A stretch of 64,000 nt of DNA, from the NCBI GenBank assembly GCA_963575745.1, contig CAUYUJ010000747.1, positions 22,235 through 86,234 on the forward strand. The letters run 5' to 3'. The notes below the pieces were generated by a model. The model did no database searches. It saw only the letters and a list, made by a program, of their open reading frames with translations, and was not told the origin of the DNA. Both the position numbers and the translations under genes were made by a program. Shown here piece by piece: positions 60,435 to 64,000 of the stretch. How positions within the stretch are numbered: the first letter of the stretch is position 1; each line of letters starts with the position of its first letter. Origin of the DNA: Prorocentrum cordatum (taxonomy: Eukaryota; Sar; Dinophyceae; Prorocentrales; Prorocentraceae).

Positions 60435-61140
60435 TTGTCCCGGCACGTCCCGTGGCGGGCACATCGCGCGGCGTGTTCCCTGGCACGTCCATTGGCACGT
60501 TGCTTGGCGCGTCCCCTGGCGCGCTGGCGCGTCTCTTGGCGCGTCCGTCGCGGCGTCAACTGGCGTGACGCCCCATGGCACGCCCCTCGGCGCGTCCCGT
60601 GGCGCGTCCCCTGGCTCGTCCTCTGTCGCGTTCCCTGGCTTGTCCCCTGGCGCTTCCCCTGCCCGTTTCGTGGCAAGTCCCTTGCCGCGTCTCCTGGCTC
60701 GTCCACTGTCGCATCCCCTGGGGCGCCCTTCGCACATCTCGTAGCGCGTCCATGCGCCCTGCGCCCCGTGTCGTCTCGTCCCGCTTCGGAACTGAATCGA
60801 ATATTGAGGTAGAGTTGGTTGTGCGACTAGTTCTGGGCCAGTTATTCGCTCAGCCAGCTCTGGGCCAGTTATTCGCTCAGCCAGCTCGAGCTTAAGATCC
60901 AGATCAGTTCGGTCAGGACTCGCATGCCAAGGACGATTTGATCCACAGCGTTATAGAGCACAACGCAATTCATGGTGGCATGACACGTTTAATTTCAGTA
61001 CGACAGAGCACAGCGCAACCAGTGGAACAGCTCATCACGATCTATAGTTGTATCATCGCAGTGTCCCTTCGCACAAGCGGGTGCCTTGCACATGTTGCAT
61101 GCCTCGCATGTCTGAATTCCTGTTTCCCAGAAAGGGCCTG
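60435..61140 (+). repeat. Segment R8, copy 3
   Basis: GGCGCGTCCC-type head to ~60770, then the R8 body. Within it GGGCCAGTTATTCGCTCAGC is locally duplicated. Confidence 0.85.
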
Positions 61141-61179
61141 AGCCCAGGGTTATCTGTTACATGGCCTCCCTCGGCCGCG

Positions 61180-61762
61180 GTTTGCGGTGATGCCGAGCAT
61201 GGGAATATGTTGAGAACGTCTCGAGCGAAACGGTTGTTTTCATTTGCCCAGGTCGCCCAGGCGGATGCCTAACATGAAGATGTGTTGAAGATGTCTCGAG
61301 CGAGATGTGTTCCTTCACGTGTCCAGGTCGCCCAGGCGGTTGTCCAGCATAAGGAGGTGTTAAGAACGTCTCGAGTGAAGCGTTTGTTTTTACGTGTCCA
61401 GGTCGCCCAGGCGGATGTCTAGCATGAGGATGGGTTGAGAACCTGTTGAGCGAATCGCTTGCTTTCACGTGTCCAGATCGCCAATGCGGATGTTTAGCAA
61501 GAAGATGTGGGCAGGATGTCTCGAGCATAGTGTTTGTTTTCACGCGTCCAGGTCGCCCAGGCGGATGTCTAGCATGAGGAGTTGTTGAACATGTCTCGAT
61601 CAAGGCGCTTGGTGTCACGTGTCCAAGTCGCCCAGGCAGACGTCTAGCGCAAGGATGTGTTGAGCGAAACGGTTGCTTTCACGTGTCCAGGTCGCCCAGG
61701 CGGATGTCTAACATGAGGATGTGTTGAAGATGTCTCGAGCGAAACGTTCGTCGCAGTAGAGT
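61180..61762 (+). repeat. 75-bp minisatellite array
   Basis: Seven units. GGTCGCCCAG anchors lie at 61251, 61326, 61401, 61476, 61551, 61626 and 61690, exactly 75 bp apart for the first six. Each unit has TTTCACGTGTCCAGGTCGCC, CGGATGTCTAGCATGAGGAT and GTCTCGAGCGAARCGTTTG. Confidence 0.95.
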
Positions 61763-61789
61763 GCATCGCTGTCCAGCCCCCCGTCCTTC

Positions 61790-62525
61790 TGTGGGGCATC
61801 CCCTGGCGCGCTGGCACGTCCCCTGGCGCGTCCCTTGCAACGCCCTGGCGTGACGTGCCCTGGCACGTCCCCTGGCACGCCAATCGGCGTGGCACGCTCC
61901 CTGGCTCGTCCTCTGTCGCGTTTCCTGGCTCGTCCCGAGGCGTTTCTCCTGCCCGCTCCGTGGCGCCCCCCTTTCAGCGTCCCTGGCATGCTGTTCTCTG
62001 GCCGCCCCATGGCACGCGCCTTGGCACGTCCCGTGGCAGGTCCCTCACACGTCCAGGGCACGTCCCTTGAAACGCGCCCTGGCACATCCCCCCATTGCGC
62101 TCCTGGAACTTCCTGTGGCGCGTCCTCGTGAGCCTGTGCCCTATGTAGTGTCGTTCCTTTTGGGAGCTGAGTCGGATTTTGAGGTCGAGATGGTTGAAAG
62201 TCCCGCTCGCTTCCACTTCGACTAGCTCTGGGGCAGCTACTCTGTGCTCAGACAGCTCGAGCTTAAGATCCAGATCAAATCGGTCAGGACTCGGATGCAA
62301 AGGGGGACTCGACCCACAACGCCATAGAGCACACTCGTGGCATGGCGCATCGCAATTCAGCACTGCGCAGCACAGCACAGCCCTTGGCACGCTACATCAA
62401 GATCCAAACATTCAGCATAGCAATTGCCCGTCGCCCAATCAGGTGTCTTCAAACAGTTGTTCTGCCTCACACTTCTATTGTCCTTTCCGGGTTCGTGGGT
62501 CGATCATGTTGGGTGGTAGGTCAAT
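61790..62525 (+). repeat. Segment R8, copy 4
   Basis: CTGGCGCGTCCC/CTGGCACGTCC head to ~62120, then CAGCTCGAGCTTAAGATCC, CAACGCCATAGAGCACA and CTTTCCGGGTTCGTGGGTC. Confidence 0.85.
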
Positions 62526-62732
62526 CAAGTCACACGTATTTCTGCGTGCCCAGAGGAGAATTGCTAACATCGGCCAGCGGAATGCAAGGGGGGCTGGCGG
62601 AATCCCCGAAGACCTTCTTTAGCATGTTTTACGCATGTTTCTCACTCCCCTCCATTCCATCAGCATCTCATCATCTCGCCTTGAAGCCTGCCACGGCAAG
62701 GGTCCGCAGGTGGGCCGCCGAATTGAGCCCAC
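62526..62732. other. Spacer, nothing recognised
   Basis: Short unique-looking sequence before R12 copy 3. Confidence 0.4.
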
Positions 62733-63090
62733 GGAGCGGGAGTCACGGCGAGCCCCCAAGGGGAAGCTTGCAAGCAGAGTTTGCAATCAGTGGGTGTTTG
62801 GGATATTGTTTCGACCAGGGTCGGTACAATGCTTCTCGGGGCCATGTTGGCGTCCTGTGGGGTGTCGAACGGCCTCGGAACGCAGATCACTCGTATGTTC
62901 ACGTGTCCCAGTCAAGTGTGGACCAGAGCATTCGTCAGGCGTGGGCCGAAATGGCAGTGTCGTGGTCAAGAGTTCTTTGCTCATGCGTGTTTTCACCCGC
63001 CGCAGAAAAATGTCAGAGAGGAAGTGCGTGAGCGGTGCGCCGAGCTTTCGCAGCCCTGTGGGCGCATCTCGCGCACGCGCGTCGGCCCAG
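62733..63090 (+). repeat. R12 copy 3 plus tail shared with 55.9-56.6 kb
   Basis: GAGCGGGAGTCACGGCGAGC to TTGCAATCAGTGGGTGTTTG, then TTCACGTGTCCCAGTCAAGT, GGCAGTGTCGTGG and ATGTCAGAGAGGAAGTGCGT. Same order as 55885-56620 but with a much shorter array. Confidence 0.85.
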
Positions 63091-63220
63091 CGTTGGCAGC
63101 ACGTGTCAGTCGTGTGGCTGTCGCGCCCACAGGGGGAGTATTGATATCGGGCGGCGGAATTCGAATGTCGGCCGGCGGAATGCCGGGGGAGGGGCCGACG
63201 GAGTCCGCGAAGCCCTTTTT

Positions 63221-63454
63221 TCAAGCAGTGGCGGAGCGTCCTGGCTCGCCTATAGCCCTACCGCAAATACTGTTCTAAGAACCTGTTGTGGTGTCCACGA
63301 AATGTTCTTAGAACATGCCTGGCGGAGTCTGTCTTGTTTGAACACATCGGGTTTATGTTATAAGAACATTGTTGTTGTTCTTAGAACAGTTGTGGGTTCT
63401 AAGAACATTTCGTGGTAGCACTATAGGAATGCCGGGACGGTCTGCCCCTGCTCA
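63221..63454 (+). repeat. TIR element R3, copy 4
   Basis: TCAAGCAGTGGCGGAGCGTC left end; GACGGTCTGCCCCTGCTCA right end. Flanked by CTTTTT and TTTTTT. Inner CCTATAGCCCTACC / GGTAGCACTATAGG arms and four GTTCTTAGAAC-like palindromes. Confidence 0.92.
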
Positions 63455-64000
63455 TTTTTTAGCATGTTTTGCGCATGGCCGCATGGCATGCTTCTCGCTC
63501 TTCAGCTACCCTCGAAGGCCAACACGGCGAGGGGGCAAGCAGGGGGCCCTCGCCGAGTTCGATCGTGTCGCACATTCCGCCAGTCCAGGCGGTGCCATCG
63601 CGGGCGTCTGACCCCGCGTGTGCGTGCCATGGCGGCGCTGATGGGCGGTGGCAGCTTTGTCAGAGCGTTGCGCGAGCAGTCATGCATGGGCGTCTCCGGG
63701 CCGTGGCTCGAAGTGGCTTCTTTTGTTTTCCCCCCTCTCGCGCCCCTCTTCGACTCCTCTTGAGGCCGTCTTGGCAGCCTCTCGGGGGCCCATGCACCAT
63801 CGTTGGCACTTGCCTGCGTGATCGCAGGGACATTTTTAGAGCCCTGTGGGGCCTCTTGGGGGCGTCTTGGTGCCTCTTCGTGCATCTTGGAAAGTCTTGG
63901 AGGCCAGGGCCTTTTCCAGGTCTCTTGAGACCCTCTGGGGGGCGTTTTGGCGGTGTGGGGTGGCCATTTGTCGGCAAACTGTTCGACATTTCAGTTCGGG
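63455..64000. other. Spacer ending in GCGTCTTGG minisatellite
   Basis: ~63755-63960 carries GGCCTCTTGGGGGCGTCTTGG-type units. No gene. Confidence 0.5.

Noticed and set aside
61180-61762. CRISPR-like regular array
   Set aside because: The whole 75-bp unit is conserved, with no variable spacers, and the context is eukaryotic.

Overview
The window looks like nuclear DNA of a dinoflagellate. The evidence is: (i) an EN/RT non-LTR retrotransposon with a YVDD palm and a C-terminal zinc-finger tail, of a kind I know from dinoflagellate genomes; (ii) an intronless gene for a membrane-anchored, Cys-rich plus glycosyltransferase-like protein of a dinoflagellate-expanded family; (iii) a sequence resembling a relict trans-spliced leader just upstream of that gene; (iv) low gene density, high GC and very abundant trinucleotide repeats and minisatellites. 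I cannot name the species. No rRNA, tRNA, CRISPR or bacterial operon structure is visible. There is one 100-base N gap (33901-34000).

Layout. 0-23 kb is repeat-dominated: GGA/CCT/GAT/AGT microsatellites and nine copies of a ~165-bp dispersed element (R1), with terminal-inverted-repeat elements R2 (TTAAGTCGGGCC ends, 8-bp target duplications), R3 (AAGCAGTGGCGGAGC ends, ~6-bp duplications), R4 (TCGGGGGCGGC ends), R5 and R6. 23-33.5 kb is GC-rich sequence with a 1.2-kb degenerate CTACAG-type repeat, a poly-G tract and weak traces of decayed coding sequence. 34.0-37.7 kb is the best coding region: the end of an endonuclease domain, a reverse transcriptase, zinc fingers in the -1 frame after an A_AAA_AAC heptamer, and a 264-aa terminal ORF, followed by a GGAATGCAGTATC tandem array. 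38-45 kb returns to microsatellites and ~100-bp arrays. 46.1-47.4 kb carries the glycosyltransferase-like gene, split by one in-frame TAG. 48-64 kb is almost wholly minisatellite patchwork: 63-, 64- and 75-bp arrays, a 1.2-kb GTCGGC array, 21-bp arrays, and R8/R9/R10 segments repeated three or four times, with R2, R3, R4 and R6 insertions.

How it works together: only two loci look like protein genes, both without introns. The rest is best read as a record of small-transposon insertion (including R2 nested inside R3 with recognisable target duplications), microsatellite growth and segment copying. Most long open frames in this GC-rich, triplet-repeat DNA are artefacts and are not annotated as genes.
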